Notes: generated by a model from the sequence alone, not told the origin. Shown: positions 28,131 to 38,071, counted from the stretch's first letter. The stretch is 64,000 nucleotides of DNA from Nonomuraea angiospora (GCF_014873145.1 NZ_JADBEK010000001.1:8556001-8620000); one strand, 5' to 3'. A program made the numbers and translations.

Positions 28131-28796
28131 TCACAGGCTGCGGGCGGTGATGTCGCCGTTGGAGGTGGTGGCGTGGATGTCGAGCTCGGCGGTGCCGTCG
28201 TTCTTGAGGGTGTTCGTGATGCGGCCGTAGCTGGTACCGGCGTCCAGGGCGGCCGAGACGCCGGCGGCGGCGGCGATCGAGATGTCGCCAGACTCGGTGC
28301 GGAGCACGACCTTGCCGCCGGTGGCCTCGGCGATGTGGATGTCGCCGCGGGCGGTGCTGATCTCGGCGGGGCCGCCGAGGCGGCCGACCTCGACGTCGCC
28401 GTCGGTCGCGGTGAGGCGCAGGCTCGCGGTCTCCTCGAGCGTGATCTGGCGGTACGCGCCCTCGAAGGCGACGTCGCCGAGGCGGCCGGCGGTCCGGAGC
28501 TCGGCACTGGCGCTCTTCGCCTCGACGCGGGAGCCGGCGGGCAGCTTGACCGTCACGTCGATGGATCCGGACGGGCCGAGGTACTGGTTCTTGGCCGCGG
28601 AAGTCTCGATGCGCAGGACGCCGTCGGCGAATGCGACCGTGGTCTGCTCGGCCGCCTTCACGTCACGGCTCTTCGAGGCGTTCGTGGGCCGGACCTCGAC
28701 CGTGGTCTCGGCCTGGTCGGCGGCGATGAACTGCAGGCGTCCCGCGGGGATGTCCAGGACGGCGGAGATCGCGGCGGGGGTGTCGAACTTCTGCAT
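28131..28796 (-). CDS. DUF4097 family beta-strand repeat protein
   Basis: 221 residues made of short repeated beta strands (IDVTVKLPAGSRVEAKSASA, LRLTATDGDVEVGRLGGPAE, VVLRTESGDISIA), the regular right-handed solenoid of DUF4097 (adhesin-like) proteins. There is no signal peptide or TM here, unlike many members. Role unknown. The upstream gene on the same strand ends 101 nt away, so co-transcription is possible. Convergent with the GDSL pseudogene. Confidence 0.85.
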   Translation of the reverse strand: MQKFDTPAAISAVLDIPAGRLQFIAADQAETTVEVRPTNASKSRDVKAAEQTTVAFADGVLRIETSAAKNQYLGPSGSIDVTVKLPAGSRVEAKSASAELRTAGRLGDVAFEGAYRQITLEETASLRLTATDGDVEVGRLGGPAEISTARGDIHIAEATGGKVVLRTESGDISIAAAAGVSAALDAGTSYGRITNTLKNDGTAELDIHATTSNGDITARSL

Positions 28797-28897
28797 GATG
28801 TGCTCCTGTGCGGTGTTTCTTTCGATGTCCAGAGCATCGCCGACCGCGCTGATGCCGGACCGTCGCCGTCCTGACGCCGCCGCTGACAGACGGCGGT

Positions 28898-29428
28898 TCA
28901 GGAAGGCTCACCCACCGAACTGAGCCAGGTGGCGGACGAGCGGACGGTGGTGAAGCGAAGAACGTGCAAAGGAGCAAAGCGTGGATCGTGGACGCGTCGC
29001 TGGATGTCCGCTCGTCGCGCCGCGTGCTGGGACCACGCCCACCAGGCGGGATGATCCCGCCGGAACCATTCCGCGACGGTCTCCCGGTTGCCGTTGAAGA
29101 TCGACTCGCGGAGGAGCGTCCTGCGCAGCGACCGCCGCAGGATCCGGGGCATGATGACCCGCCGGGGGTAGTCCAGCCACACGACGGTGTCAGCACGCTC
29201 CCACAGCAGATCACGGACCTCCGGATAGCCGAACGAGTCGAAGACCCAGGCGGGCGACCGGGTGATCTCGGTGACCTGGGCGGCGAACCGTTCGTTCTCG
29301 GCCCAGCCGGGGCCGGCGAAGAAGAGATCATCCATCTCGTGGTAGGGCACGGCGAGCCGACTGCTCAGCGAGCGTGCCATGGTGGACTTGCCCGCCCCTG
29401 TGATGCCCACGACGAGGATGCGACGCAC
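28898..29428 (-). CDS. P-loop NTPase, adenylate kinase/topology-modulation (FlaR)-like
   Basis: 176 residues. Walker A GITGAGKSTMARSL (residues 8-21), then HEMDDLFFAGPGW, VWLDYPRRVIMPRILRRSL (strand with basic lid helix) and WSQHAARRADIQ. This is the pattern of small adenylate-kinase-like ATPases annotated as topology modulation proteins. The substrate is unknown. It lies 83 nt downstream of the S8 protease on the same strand. Confidence 0.82.
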   Translation of the reverse strand: MRRILVVGITGAGKSTMARSLSSRLAVPYHEMDDLFFAGPGWAENERFAAQVTEITRSPAWVFDSFGYPEVRDLLWERADTVVWLDYPRRVIMPRILRRSLRRTLLRESIFNGNRETVAEWFRRDHPAWWAWSQHAARRADIQRRVHDPRFAPLHVLRFTTVRSSATWLSSVGEPS

Positions 29429-29511
29429 CCGTACACCTTAGGCTCGCGGCGCGGCGAGGTGCCGGTCCGAGTGTGGGAGGGGGCCTTCGGGGTGAAGGCC
29501 CCCTCCGCGGG

Positions 29512-32500
29512 TCAGGGTTGCTTCCAGGGGTTGAAGTAGGCCACCGTACCGAAGTCGATCTCCATCGAGCCCGAGGTGCTCCCGGCCGTAGCCGTCGCCC
29601 CGGTGACGAAGATGCGGATGCCGGCCGCCGCGTCCACCGCCAGCGCGTGCGAGCGGTCCTGCGCCCCGGCCGCCCCGTCGTAGCGCCCCGTCCACACCTC
29701 CTGCCCAGTGGCCGAGTCGTACGCGACCGTCACGTAGTCACTCCCGCCGACACCGTCCTCGGAGTCGGAGCTCTCGCCGGTGATGACGACCCTGGAGCCG
29801 TCCGGGGTGGCGGCGACGTCCCAGGCGTAGTCCTCGCCCTTCCCCTGCCCGTCGCGGCGCTGCACCCACGCCCGCTGACCCGTGCCCGGGTCGTAGGCGA
29901 CCGTGGTGAAGTCGGACCGCGTGCCCTCTCCCTCCGTGTTGCCGGTCACGTAGAGCCTGCCGGCGGCGAGGATGATGGCGTGCGGGGTGTCGCTGCCGTG
30001 CGCCGGCCCGTCGTAGCGGTCCGTCCAGAGCTCCTTGCCGGTGGCGACGTCGTAGGCGACCGTGACGAGGTCGGTCTGCGTGCCCTTGCCCTCGCTGGAT
30101 CCGGTGACGTAGACGGACTTGTCGTCCACGGCCATGCCGGAGGGGATGTCCATGCCGTTCGCGGGGCCGTTGTGCCGGGCGGCCCAGAGCTGTTCGCCGG
30201 TGGCCGTGGCGAACGCCACGGTGCCCCAGTCGGAGAAGCCCGTGCCGGGGACACCCTGGCTCTGGCCGGTGACGAAGAGCCTGGACCCGTCCGGGGTCAC
30301 CTCGATCTCCCGCGCGTCGTCGGTGCCGCCCCCGGGCCCGTCATAGTGCCGCAGCCAGGTGCGCTCCCCGTTGCCGGCGTTGTACGCGACGACGAAGTAG
30401 TCGTCCTTGCCGCCCTCGGCCAGCGTGCTCATGCCGGTGGCGTAGACGCTCTTCCCGTCGGGGCTGACCGCGACCGCGTTGGCGAAGTCCGACAGGTTGC
30501 CGGGCCCGGTGTGCCGGGCGACCCAGAGCTCCGCGCCCGAGGCGGTGTCGTACGCGATGGTGACTGCGTCGTTGCCGGTGTCGGTGCCCGCGCTGATGCC
30601 GGTGACGAAGAGCTTGCTCCCGTCGGGGCTCATCACGATCGCCGCCGGCTCGTCGTACGTCCCCGCGGGGCCCTTGTAGCCCTTGCTCCACAGTTGCGCG
30701 CCGGTGGCCGCGTCGTAGGCGACGGTGGCGATGCTCGGGCTGAGCGCGCCGGGGGACGTCCCGAAGCTGGCGCCCGTCACGTACACCCGCTTGCCCTTGG
30801 GATCGAGCGCGATGAACTCGGCGGAGTCCGCGCCGCCCGCGGCCCCGTACGTGGCCGACCAGGTCTCGGGCACCGGCCGCACGAGGACGGGCACGCGTAC
30901 GCTGTGCCGCCCGTCCTTCCACGTGAGCTGCCCGCCCGTGTAGGCGTTCATCGGGGCCGTGGTCCGCGTGAACGTGACCGTGAACGACTTCGTCTGCCCC
31001 GGCCGCACCGTGAGCCGGCTCGGCGTGACCTTGGCCGTGATCCCGGCCAGTCCTGAGGTGGAGGCCGTGTACGTGGAGGTCGAGCCGCCGACGTTGGTCA
31101 CCGAGCGCGTCACGGTCTGCGTTCCGGGCAGCCGGCCCACCGAGATGGACGGGCCGTTGAAGTCACTGGGGTCCAGCGAGTGGCCCCGCTCCTTCAGCGC
31201 GTCGCACACCTTCCGATCGATGCCCGTGGTCGTCCCGCAGAGGAACGCCGTCCAGTCCTTTACTCCGCTGTCGTAGACGAGCCCGGGGTCGGCGGCGCTG
31301 TTGGGGGCGACGTGGCCGGCGCCCTGGCCGAAGATCACCTTCGGGTCGGTGCCGGGCCCGTCCAGGACGTCGGTGCCGCTGGTCATCAGGGCCGACTTGA
31401 CGGCCATCGGCGACCAGCTCGGGTGCAGGTCCTTCAGCAGCGCGGCGAGCCCGGCGACGTGCGGGGCGGACATGGACGTCCCGCTGGACAGCCCGAACTC
31501 GGCCCCGTTGTTGCCCGGCGGCGCCGTCGCGGCCAGGATGTCCTGCCCGGGAGCGGTCAGGTCGGGCTTGAGCAGGTCACCGCCGCCCGCGCTGAGCGGG
31601 CCCCGGGAGGAGAAGGCGGCCAGGTAGGGAGCCGGGACGTCGTCGGTGATCCTCGCCTGGTCGATCGTGGCCGTCGCGCCGCTCGTGGCGGCGTAGTCCT
31701 TGACCGCCTGCCGGTCCTTCACCGCGAGGTGCACGGTGGGGATGGAGTGGAAGTCGGCGTTGAGGGAGTTCTCGTCGACGTTCACGAGGACCGTGCCGAC
31801 GCCGCCCGCCTCGGCCACGGCCAGGCTCTTGTCGGCGCGCGGCGTCACCCCGCGGTCGCAGATGACGATCTTGCCCTTCACCTTGGCCGGATCGAGGACC
31901 GGTTTGCCGTCGTTGTTCCTGGCGGCGTAGCACTGGGCCACCATGGCCGGGTCGGCGCCGGGCAGCCCGACGGCGGTGGAGTCGACGAGCGGTGCCGGGC
32001 CGGCCTTGGCCGTAGCCAGCGAGGCCCCGCTGTACGCCGTGCCGTTCCCGAGCGTCATCGAGCCCTGCGTGCCGCGGTTGTGCGTGCCCGCCGCGACCGT
32101 GGCCACCCAAGGGGAGGGGTGGTTGACGGTGGAGGCGGCGGGGCCGTCGTTGCCGGCGGAGGCCGAGACGAAGATGCCCGCCCGCGCGGCCGCCAGGAAC
32201 GCCATCTCCGCCGGGTCGAGGAAGTCCGTGCTCGTGCCCGAGACCGAGTAGTTGATGACGTCCACGCCGTCCGCGACCGCCTGGTCGATGGCGGCGACGA
32301 GGTCGGAGTAGTAGCCGTTGGCCGTCGAGGAGTCCTGCGCCGACCAGAGCGCCTTGTAGACGGCCACCCGGGCGCGCGGCGCCATGCCGCTGATCGCGCC
32401 GAACGCCGCCGCCGGACCGGTCGCGGGGACGGCGTGGTTGCCGGCCGCAGTCGAGGCCGTGTGCGTGCCGTGCCCGTTGTAGTCGACCGGCGAGGTGAAC

Positions 32501-33243
32501 TCCCACGGCAGCAGTTCCCGCACGGCCGCGTCGCCGCCCCAGGCCGCGTCGAAGTGCCGCGCCGCGACCACCTTGCCGTTGCAGACCGCCGGACTCGTCT
32601 GGGGGCACGCGCCGTGGAAGCCGCGGATCGGCTTGTACGGCCTGCCGCTGCCGTCGGGGTTGGCGAAGCTCTTGCTGGACGGCGTGACCCCGGTGTCGAT
32701 CACGCCGATGACCAGGCCGTCGCCGGCGCCCTTGCCGTGCCGGCCGCCGGTGGGGCCGCCGAGCTGCTCCCAGAGGCCGCCGCGGGCGTCGAGGCCCAGG
32801 AAGTGCGGCGTCGAGGACGTCTGGACCGTCACCTTCCTGTCCTCGGTCACGGCCACGACGTCGGGCATCGCCCGCAGCTCCCTGGCCTGCGAGTCGGTCA
32901 GCTTGGCCGCGAAGCCGCCGTACGAGTAGACGTACTCGTAGAGCTTCCTGCCGCCGCCGACCTTCTTGAGCGCGGCGTCGTGCCGGCCGCGCAGGTGGTC
33001 CACGTACCTGGTCACGTCGGCCGAGCCCGGGTCGATCTTCTCGCCCTGCGCGGGTCTGGTGGTGGACAGCCCGGCCACGTCGCCCTCGTAGGTGGCGACG
33101 GGGTCCGCCGCCATCTGCACGATGTAGGTCTTCTGCTCTTCGGGCGCGGGCTCCGCCTCGGCCACGCCCGGCCAGGCCACCGCGATCAGCGCGGTCGCCG
33201 CTATGAGTAAGCGGCGGCCACGCGTAGGTTCGGACAGGTCCAT
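29512..33243 (-). CDS. secreted S8 subtilisin-like protease with PA domain and C-terminal beta-propeller
   Basis: 1243 residues. Signal peptide about 8-31; inhibitor I9 propeptide about 38-135 (KTYIVQMAADP). The S8 catalytic domain holds Asp183 (VIDTGV), His258 (NGHGTHTAS), Asn365 (ASAGNDG) and Ser590 (SGTSMSAPHVAG). A PA domain is inserted at about 435-520 (GKIVICDRG). An Fn3-like domain sits at about 690-820. The last 400 residues are some eight repeats of VAYDxATGxxLWxxRYxGP-type blades with SPDGxxxYVTG turns, a PQQ/SBBP-like propeller. ATG 33243 (or 33246) follows AGAGGGG. The propeller is unusual for this protease class. Confidence 0.92.
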   Translation of the reverse strand: MDLSEPTRGRRLLIAATALIAVAWPGVAEAEPAPEEQKTYIVQMAADPVATYEGDVAGLSTTRPAQGEKIDPGSADVTRYVDHLRGRHDAALKKVGGGRKLYEYVYSYGGFAAKLTDSQARELRAMPDVVAVTEDRKVTVQTSSTPHFLGLDARGGLWEQLGGPTGGRHGKGAGDGLVIGVIDTGVTPSSKSFANPDGSGRPYKPIRGFHGACPQTSPAVCNGKVVAARHFDAAWGGDAAVRELLPWEFTSPVDYNGHGTHTASTAAGNHAVPATGPAAAFGAISGMAPRARVAVYKALWSAQDSSTANGYYSDLVAAIDQAVADGVDVINYSVSGTSTDFLDPAEMAFLAAARAGIFVSASAGNDGPAASTVNHPSPWVATVAAGTHNRGTQGSMTLGNGTAYSGASLATAKAGPAPLVDSTAVGLPGADPAMVAQCYAARNNDGKPVLDPAKVKGKIVICDRGVTPRADKSLAVAEAGGVGTVLVNVDENSLNADFHSIPTVHLAVKDRQAVKDYAATSGATATIDQARITDDVPAPYLAAFSSRGPLSAGGGDLLKPDLTAPGQDILAATAPPGNNGAEFGLSSGTSMSAPHVAGLAALLKDLHPSWSPMAVKSALMTSGTDVLDGPGTDPKVIFGQGAGHVAPNSAADPGLVYDSGVKDWTAFLCGTTTGIDRKVCDALKERGHSLDPSDFNGPSISVGRLPGTQTVTRSVTNVGGSTSTYTASTSGLAGITAKVTPSRLTVRPGQTKSFTVTFTRTTAPMNAYTGGQLTWKDGRHSVRVPVLVRPVPETWSATYGAAGGADSAEFIALDPKGKRVYVTGASFGTSPGALSPSIATVAYDAATGAQLWSKGYKGPAGTYDEPAAIVMSPDGSKLFVTGISAGTDTGNDAVTIAYDTASGAELWVARHTGPGNLSDFANAVAVSPDGKSVYATGMSTLAEGGKDDYFVVAYNAGNGERTWLRHYDGPGGGTDDAREIEVTPDGSRLFVTGQSQGVPGTGFSDWGTVAFATATGEQLWAARHNGPANGMDIPSGMAVDDKSVYVTGSSEGKGTQTDLVTVAYDVATGKELWTDRYDGPAHGSDTPHAIILAAGRLYVTGNTEGEGTRSDFTTVAYDPGTGQRAWVQRRDGQGKGEDYAWDVAATPDGSRVVITGESSDSEDGVGGSDYVTVAYDSATGQEVWTGRYDGAAGAQDRSHALAVDAAAGIRIFVTGATATAGSTSGSMEIDFGTVAYFNPWKQP

Positions 33244-33318
33244 CATCGCCCCTCTGTGCATCGCCCGCTGATCACGCGGAACGATCGCTGAGGCTAATGA
33301 GGACGGCCGGGGGGCGGC

Positions 33319-33341
33319 ATCCGTACCGAATACGGATTTTT
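33319..33341. promoter_or_regulatory. perfect inverted repeat in the protease/LuxR divergent promoter region
   Basis: ATCCGTA-ccgaa-TACGGAT followed by TTTT, centred 85 bp before the S8 gene and 97 bp before the LuxR gene. Placed between divergent starts, it is more likely an operator than a terminator; the LAL regulator is an obvious candidate binder. Confidence 0.55.
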
Positions 33342-33424
33342 GGGTGGCATCTATCGCGAGAAGGAGATCAGGTAGCCTGTTTTCCTCTGATATATCGCCA
33401 TTAGGGCAGGTAGGGGGTGGCCGC

Positions 33425-36277
33425 ATGCCCCGCGTCGCCCCCTCGGGTTCCCTCTCCGACGTGCTCATCGGACGCGGCTCCGAGCTCTCCCTCCTCCGTA
33501 CCGTCATCGCAGCCCCGCCCTCGCTCGCCATCGTCGAGGGGGAGGCCGGCATCGGGAAGAGCCGCCTGGTGGGGGAGCTGCTGTCCGCGTCCGGGGCGCG
33601 CCGGCTCGTGGGGCAGTGCGAGCAGCTCCAGGAGCCCCTGCCGCTGTCCCCTTTGCTCGACGCCTTCCGCCTGGCGGGCGATCTGATCGCGTCCCGGCCG
33701 GCCGGCCCGGTGGTGGGAGCGCTCGCGCCGCTCCTGCCCGAACTAGCCGGGCACCTGCCGCCGCCGCTGCCCCCGTTACCGGATCAGCGGGCCGAGCGGC
33801 ACCGGGTGTTCAGGGCGGCCGTGGCCCTGCTCGACCACCTGAGCCCGCTGGTGCTCGTCCTGGAGGACGTGCACTGGGCCGACGGCGGCACGCACGACTT
33901 CCTGGCCTTCCTCGCCGCCCACCAGCCACGCGACGTCGCGGTGATCCTCACCGTCCGCACCGGGTCGGGGTCGCTGCCGATCCGTGAGGCCTTCGCCCGC
34001 GCGCCGTCCGGCCCGGCGCGGGTGCTCACCCTGGTCCCGCTGAGCCCGCCCGAGGTGGAGGAGCTCGCGCGGAGCATCCTGAAGGCCGAACTCCCCCGTA
34101 CGTTCGCGGCCCTGCTCTACGAGAAGACCGGGGGCATCCCGTTCGTCGTGGAGGAGGTGCTCCGCACGCTGCTGGAGCGGCTGCCCGCCGGCGAGATCCC
34201 CGGACGCCCCGACGTCCTGTCCGCCCTGGCCGTCCCGACCGTGCTGCGCGACGTGGTGTTGCAGCGCCTGTCCTCCCTGGACGGCGCCGCACGGGAGATC
34301 CTCGGGGCCGCCGCGGTCATCGGCACGACGCCCGACGACCGGGTGCTCGCGGAGGTCACGGGCCGCGGCCCCCTGGAGATCGCCAAGGCCCTCGCCTCGG
34401 CGCAGGCCATGGGGCTGCTGCACGAGGAGGACGGGCAGTCCCGGTTCAGGCACGCGCTGGCGCGGCAGATCGTGTACGAGTCCGTGACCGCGCCGGAGCG
34501 GCGGTGGCTGCACCTCAGGACCGCGCAGGCACTGGAGAGCGGGCCGGGTCCCAGGCCGGTGGCCCGGCTGGCCCACCATTTCCGGCTCGCGGGGCGTACC
34601 GAGGAGTTCGTGGCGAACGCGGAGGCCGCGGCCGGCACCGCCCTGTCCCACGGGAACGACGCCACGGCGGCCCGATTCCTGCTCCAGGCGCTGGAGGTCG
34701 GCTCGCTGCCCCGGGAGACGCGGGTGCGGCTGGCCGTCAAGCTGGGCCGGGTGGCGGTGGACGGCCTGGCCCACGCGGAGGCCGTACCGATGCTCGAACG
34801 CCTTCTCGCCACCGAGCCGCTGCCCGCCCACCTGCGCGGCGAGCTGCGCTTCGCGCTCGGCCGGCTGCTGCGCCAGCAGGGGGAGGCACGGGCCGGCCAT
34901 CTGCAGATCGAGCGCGCGGTCGGCGACCTCGGCGACCGGCCCGCGCTGCTCGGGCGCGCGCTGGCCGTGCTCGCCGCGCCCGAGACCGTCGTGGACCGGC
35001 ACGTGAGCGAGCACGCCGCGCGGTGCGACGAGGCGGGGGAGGCCGCCCGCCGCAGCGGCGACCCCGACGTGGACATCGCGGTACGCATCGCGCGGGCCTC
35101 CCTGCTGCTGGAGCAGGGGGACCCGGAGAGCGGGCGGCTCATCGACGACCTGCTGCGTGACGACCGGCTCCGCGGCGTGCCCAGGGAACACGCCCGCGCC
35201 TGCCTCAACTGGGCCCAGGGCGCGCTGCACATCGGCCGCCTGGAACGCGCCGAGGCCCTGCTGGCGGAGGGGCGCCGGGTGGCCGGCCAGGCCGAGTACC
35301 TGCGGGTCGCCGAGGTCGTGGAGCTGGTGTCGGCCGCGGTCGACCGGGCGGCGGGACGCTGGGACGGCCTGGAGGCCCGGGTCCGCCGCCTGGGCGGCAC
35401 ACCCGGCTGGGCCGCCTTCCCGGCCGCGTCGATGGAGGCGGGGCTGCTGCTCGGCGCGCTGCTGGCGGCGACGGGTCCGGCCGAGGAGGCCGTGGCGTGC
35501 CTGGGCGAGGTGATCGCCGTCGCGGAACGGGCCGGCGCCGTCTGGCCGCTCATCCCCGCCAAGATGACGCTCTCCCGCCTCCTGCTGACCCTGGACGACG
35601 TCGCCGGGGCCGCCGAGCACGCCACCGCCGCGCTGTCCCTCGTACGGGCCAAGGGGAACTGGGTGTGGGGCGCGGAGACCGTCCTGTGCCTGGTGGACGC
35701 GCTCGGCAGGACGGCAGGGACCGTGGAGCTCGTGGACGAGCTGGGCACCGGCCTCGAAGGCGCCGACGCCCCGATCGCGCGGGCAGCGCTCCTGACCGCC
35801 CGCGCCGTCGTCTCCCAGGACCGGCCGGAGGCCGACGGACTGCTCGACGCGGCGCGTACCACCCTTCAGGAGGCCGGGCTGCGCTACGAGGAGGCCCAGG
35901 CGGCGGAGCGCCTGGGCCGATGGCGCTGCGAACGCGGCACGGGCGACGGCGGTCCTGCGCTCGAAGCGGCGCTGCGCCTGTACGCGGCGATGGGGGCCGA
36001 CCGGGACCTCGCCCGGATCAGCCGGATCATGCGGCAGAACGGCGTGCCGATCCCTTACCCGTGGCGGGGCGGACGGCCGTCCCACGGGCAGACGCTGTCG
36101 TCACGGGAACGGGAGGTGGCCCTGCTGGCGGCGGAGGGCAAGACGAACCAGGAGATCGCCACCGAGCTGTTCCTGTCGAGGCGGACGGTGGAGAGCCACG
36201 TCTCCAGCGCGCTGCGCAAGCTGGGCCTCCCGTCGCGCAGGGAGCTGCGGGCCCAGGGCGGTCTGGCGGATCCGTAG
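33425..36277 (+). CDS. LAL-type LuxR family transcriptional regulator
   Basis: 950 residues. The N-terminal AAA/STAND ATPase has Walker A VEGEAGIGKSRL (Gly39-Ser46) and Walker B LVLVLEDVHWAD. A long TPR-like middle follows, and a C-terminal LuxR helix-turn-helix (LSSREREVALLAAEGKTNQE, then LFLSRRTVESHVSSALRKLG). Large ATP-binding LuxR (LAL) proteins activate catabolic or secondary-metabolism genes, MalT being the model. ATG 33425 has GGTAGGGGG upstream. It is divergent from the large secreted protease, which it may control. Confidence 0.93.
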   Translation: MPRVAPSGSLSDVLIGRGSELSLLRTVIAAPPSLAIVEGEAGIGKSRLVGELLSASGARRLVGQCEQLQEPLPLSPLLDAFRLAGDLIASRPAGPVVGALAPLLPELAGHLPPPLPPLPDQRAERHRVFRAAVALLDHLSPLVLVLEDVHWADGGTHDFLAFLAAHQPRDVAVILTVRTGSGSLPIREAFARAPSGPARVLTLVPLSPPEVEELARSILKAELPRTFAALLYEKTGGIPFVVEEVLRTLLERLPAGEIPGRPDVLSALAVPTVLRDVVLQRLSSLDGAAREILGAAAVIGTTPDDRVLAEVTGRGPLEIAKALASAQAMGLLHEEDGQSRFRHALARQIVYESVTAPERRWLHLRTAQALESGPGPRPVARLAHHFRLAGRTEEFVANAEAAAGTALSHGNDATAARFLLQALEVGSLPRETRVRLAVKLGRVAVDGLAHAEAVPMLERLLATEPLPAHLRGELRFALGRLLRQQGEARAGHLQIERAVGDLGDRPALLGRALAVLAAPETVVDRHVSEHAARCDEAGEAARRSGDPDVDIAVRIARASLLLEQGDPESGRLIDDLLRDDRLRGVPREHARACLNWAQGALHIGRLERAEALLAEGRRVAGQAEYLRVAEVVELVSAAVDRAAGRWDGLEARVRRLGGTPGWAAFPAASMEAGLLLGALLAATGPAEEAVACLGEVIAVAERAGAVWPLIPAKMTLSRLLLTLDDVAGAAEHATAALSLVRAKGNWVWGAETVLCLVDALGRTAGTVELVDELGTGLEGADAPIARAALLTARAVVSQDRPEADGLLDAARTTLQEAGLRYEEAQAAERLGRWRCERGTGDGGPALEAALRLYAAMGADRDLARISRIMRQNGVPIPYPWRGGRPSHGQTLSSREREVALLAAEGKTNQEIATELFLSRRTVESHVSSALRKLGLPSRRELRAQGGLADP

Positions 36278-36281
36278 CGGC

Positions 36282-36941
36282 TCAGTCGACCAGGCGGTGC
36301 TCCCAGGCCCAGGCGACGATCTCGACCCGGTTGCGCAGGCCGAGCTTGGTCATGATGCCGGACACGTGCCCTTTGACGGTGCTCAGCGAGATGAAGAGCT
36401 CGGCGGCGATCTCCTGGTTGGTGCGGCCCCTGGCCACGGCCCGGACCACCTCGAACTCCCGCTCCGACAGCGGCTGCGCGGGCGCGCGCCCGGCCGGGGC
36501 GGCGGTGGCCGTGAGGTGGCGCAGCAGCCGGAGGGTGAGCGAGGGGGAGATCAGGGCGTCGCCGGCGTTCGCGGCCCGGACCGCCTCGACGAGCAGGTCG
36601 GGGCCGACGTCCTTCAGCACGAAGCCGACCGCCCCGCCGCGCAGAGCGCCGTGGACGTACTCGTCGAGGTCGAAGGTGGTGACGACGACCACCCGCAGCG
36701 GCTCGGCGACCTGCGGCCCCGCGAGGGCCCGCGTGACCTCGATGCCGTCGAGCCCGGGCATCTGGATGTCCACGAGGCACACGTCGGGGCGCAGCCGGCG
36801 GGCCAGGGCGACCGCCTCGGCGCCGTCGGCGGCCTCGGCGACGACGCTGATGTCGGGCTGGTCCTCCAGGATGAGGCGCAGGCAGTCACGGATCATCGCC
36901 TGGTCGTCGGCCAGCAGGACGGTGATGCCCGCGGCGCTCAT
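36282..36941 (-). CDS. NarL/FixJ family response regulator
   Basis: 219 residues. Receiver domain with acidic pocket LADDQ (Asp12, Asp13), phospho-acceptor Asp58 (CLVDIQMPG), VVTTFDLDEY and the Lys in VLKDV. LuxR-type HTH at the C terminus (LSEREFEVVRAVARGRTNQE, STVKGHVSGIMTKLG). It overlaps the histidine kinase gene by 4 nt (ATGA) and forms a two-component pair with it. Its 3' end faces that of the LAL regulator at a distance of 4 nt. Confidence 0.95.
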   Translation of the reverse strand: MSAAGITVLLADDQAMIRDCLRLILEDQPDISVVAEAADGAEAVALARRLRPDVCLVDIQMPGLDGIEVTRALAGPQVAEPLRVVVVTTFDLDEYVHGALRGGAVGFVLKDVGPDLLVEAVRAANAGDALISPSLTLRLLRHLTATAAPAGRAPAQPLSEREFEVVRAVARGRTNQEIAAELFISLSTVKGHVSGIMTKLGLRNRVEIVAWAWEHRLVD

Positions 36942-38071
36942 GGCTGCTCCCGCGCCGGGACGGGGAGGGTGGCGGCCACGGACCAGCCGGCGCCGGGGCG
37001 CGGGCCCGCGCGCAGCGTCCCGCCCAGGGCCTCGACGCGTTCGCGCATCCCGACCAGGCCGTATCCCCCATGTCCGACGCGTCGAAGCCGGCGGGCCAGG
37101 GCGGGCGGGGCGTCGTCCGCGACCTCGACGGTGACCGAGCTCCGGGCCCGCGTGACGGTGACGGTGACCGAGCGGGCCTGCGGGGCGTGGCGGGAGACGT
37201 TCGTCAGCGACTCCTGCACGATCCGGTAGACGGTGGTGGCCACCTCGGGCGGCCAGAGCGAGGTGTCCTCGCCCTCGGGCAGCCGCAGCCGTACGGCGGG
37301 TCCGTGGCCGCCGAAGCGCCTGACCAGCTCGTCGAGGCCGTCGAGGGAGGGCAGGCCCCGGGCCGGGTCGCGGAGCAGGCCGACGACGCGGCGGGTGGCG
37401 GCCAGGGCGTCGGAGCCGGCCGCCTCGATGTCCGCCAGCGAGGTCTCCAGCCGCTCCGGCTGCTTGCGCGCGAGCAACCGCGCGGTCTGCGCCTGGAGCA
37501 CGACGCACGTGACGTGGTGGGCGACGACGTCGTGCAGCTCCCTGGCCAGCTCCATGCGCTCCCCACGGCGTACGCGCTCCTCGACGGCCCGGCGGCGGCC
37601 GGCCAGCAGCCGAGGCCACAGCCCGGCCACGACGGCGCCCGCCCAGCCCGCGGCGCTCATGGTCCCCACGGCCGGCTGGGAGCCGACGGCGAGGGCCGCC
37701 GCCACCACCACGAGCCCGCCACCGGCGACGGCGCAGGCCGGGCGGGGAGCGAGCACCCGGACGGCGGACCCGACGAGCACGGACAGCCCGAAGGTCACGC
37801 CGGGGCCGGGCTCGGCGGGCAGGTGGGCCACCCGGGCGGCCACGACGGCGGCCGCCGCGACGCCCAGCCCCGTGACCGCCGTCCACAACCGGTCGCGCCG
37901 GCGCACGAGCGCGAGCGCGCAGACCGCCGCCCCGGCGGCGCACCCGAGCACCCAGTACGCGCCACCCCAGCTCGCGCCGATCCGGTAGCAGTAGAAGGCG
38001 AGCACCGCCGCGGACACCGCGCCGATTGCCACGTCGGCCGCGACCCCGGCCCGCCACTCCAGCACCCGCAC
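36938..38071 (-). CDS. NarX/DesK-type sensor histidine kinase
   Basis: 377 residues. Four or five N-terminal TM helices (about 12-155) without an extracellular domain. The HisKA_3 box is ELARELHDVVAHHVT (His180), the N-box is VQESLTNVSRHA, and the C-terminal GYGLVGMRERVEALGG is the G2 motif. The usual DDGxG of the G1 box reads ADDAPPALAR here, a deviation that recurs in some actinomycete DesK-like kinases. It is co-transcribed with its response regulator (4-nt overlap). Confidence 0.92.
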   Translation of the reverse strand: MRVLEWRAGVAADVAIGAVSAAVLAFYCYRIGASWGGAYWVLGCAAGAAVCALALVRRRDRLWTAVTGLGVAAAAVVAARVAHLPAEPGPGVTFGLSVLVGSAVRVLAPRPACAVAGGGLVVVAAALAVGSQPAVGTMSAAGWAGAVVAGLWPRLLAGRRRAVEERVRRGERMELARELHDVVAHHVTCVVLQAQTARLLARKQPERLETSLADIEAAGSDALAATRRVVGLLRDPARGLPSLDGLDELVRRFGGHGPAVRLRLPEGEDTSLWPPEVATTVYRIVQESLTNVSRHAPQARSVTVTVTRARSSVTVEVADDAPPALARRLRRVGHGGYGLVGMRERVEALGGTLRAGPRPGAGWSVAATLPVPAREQP

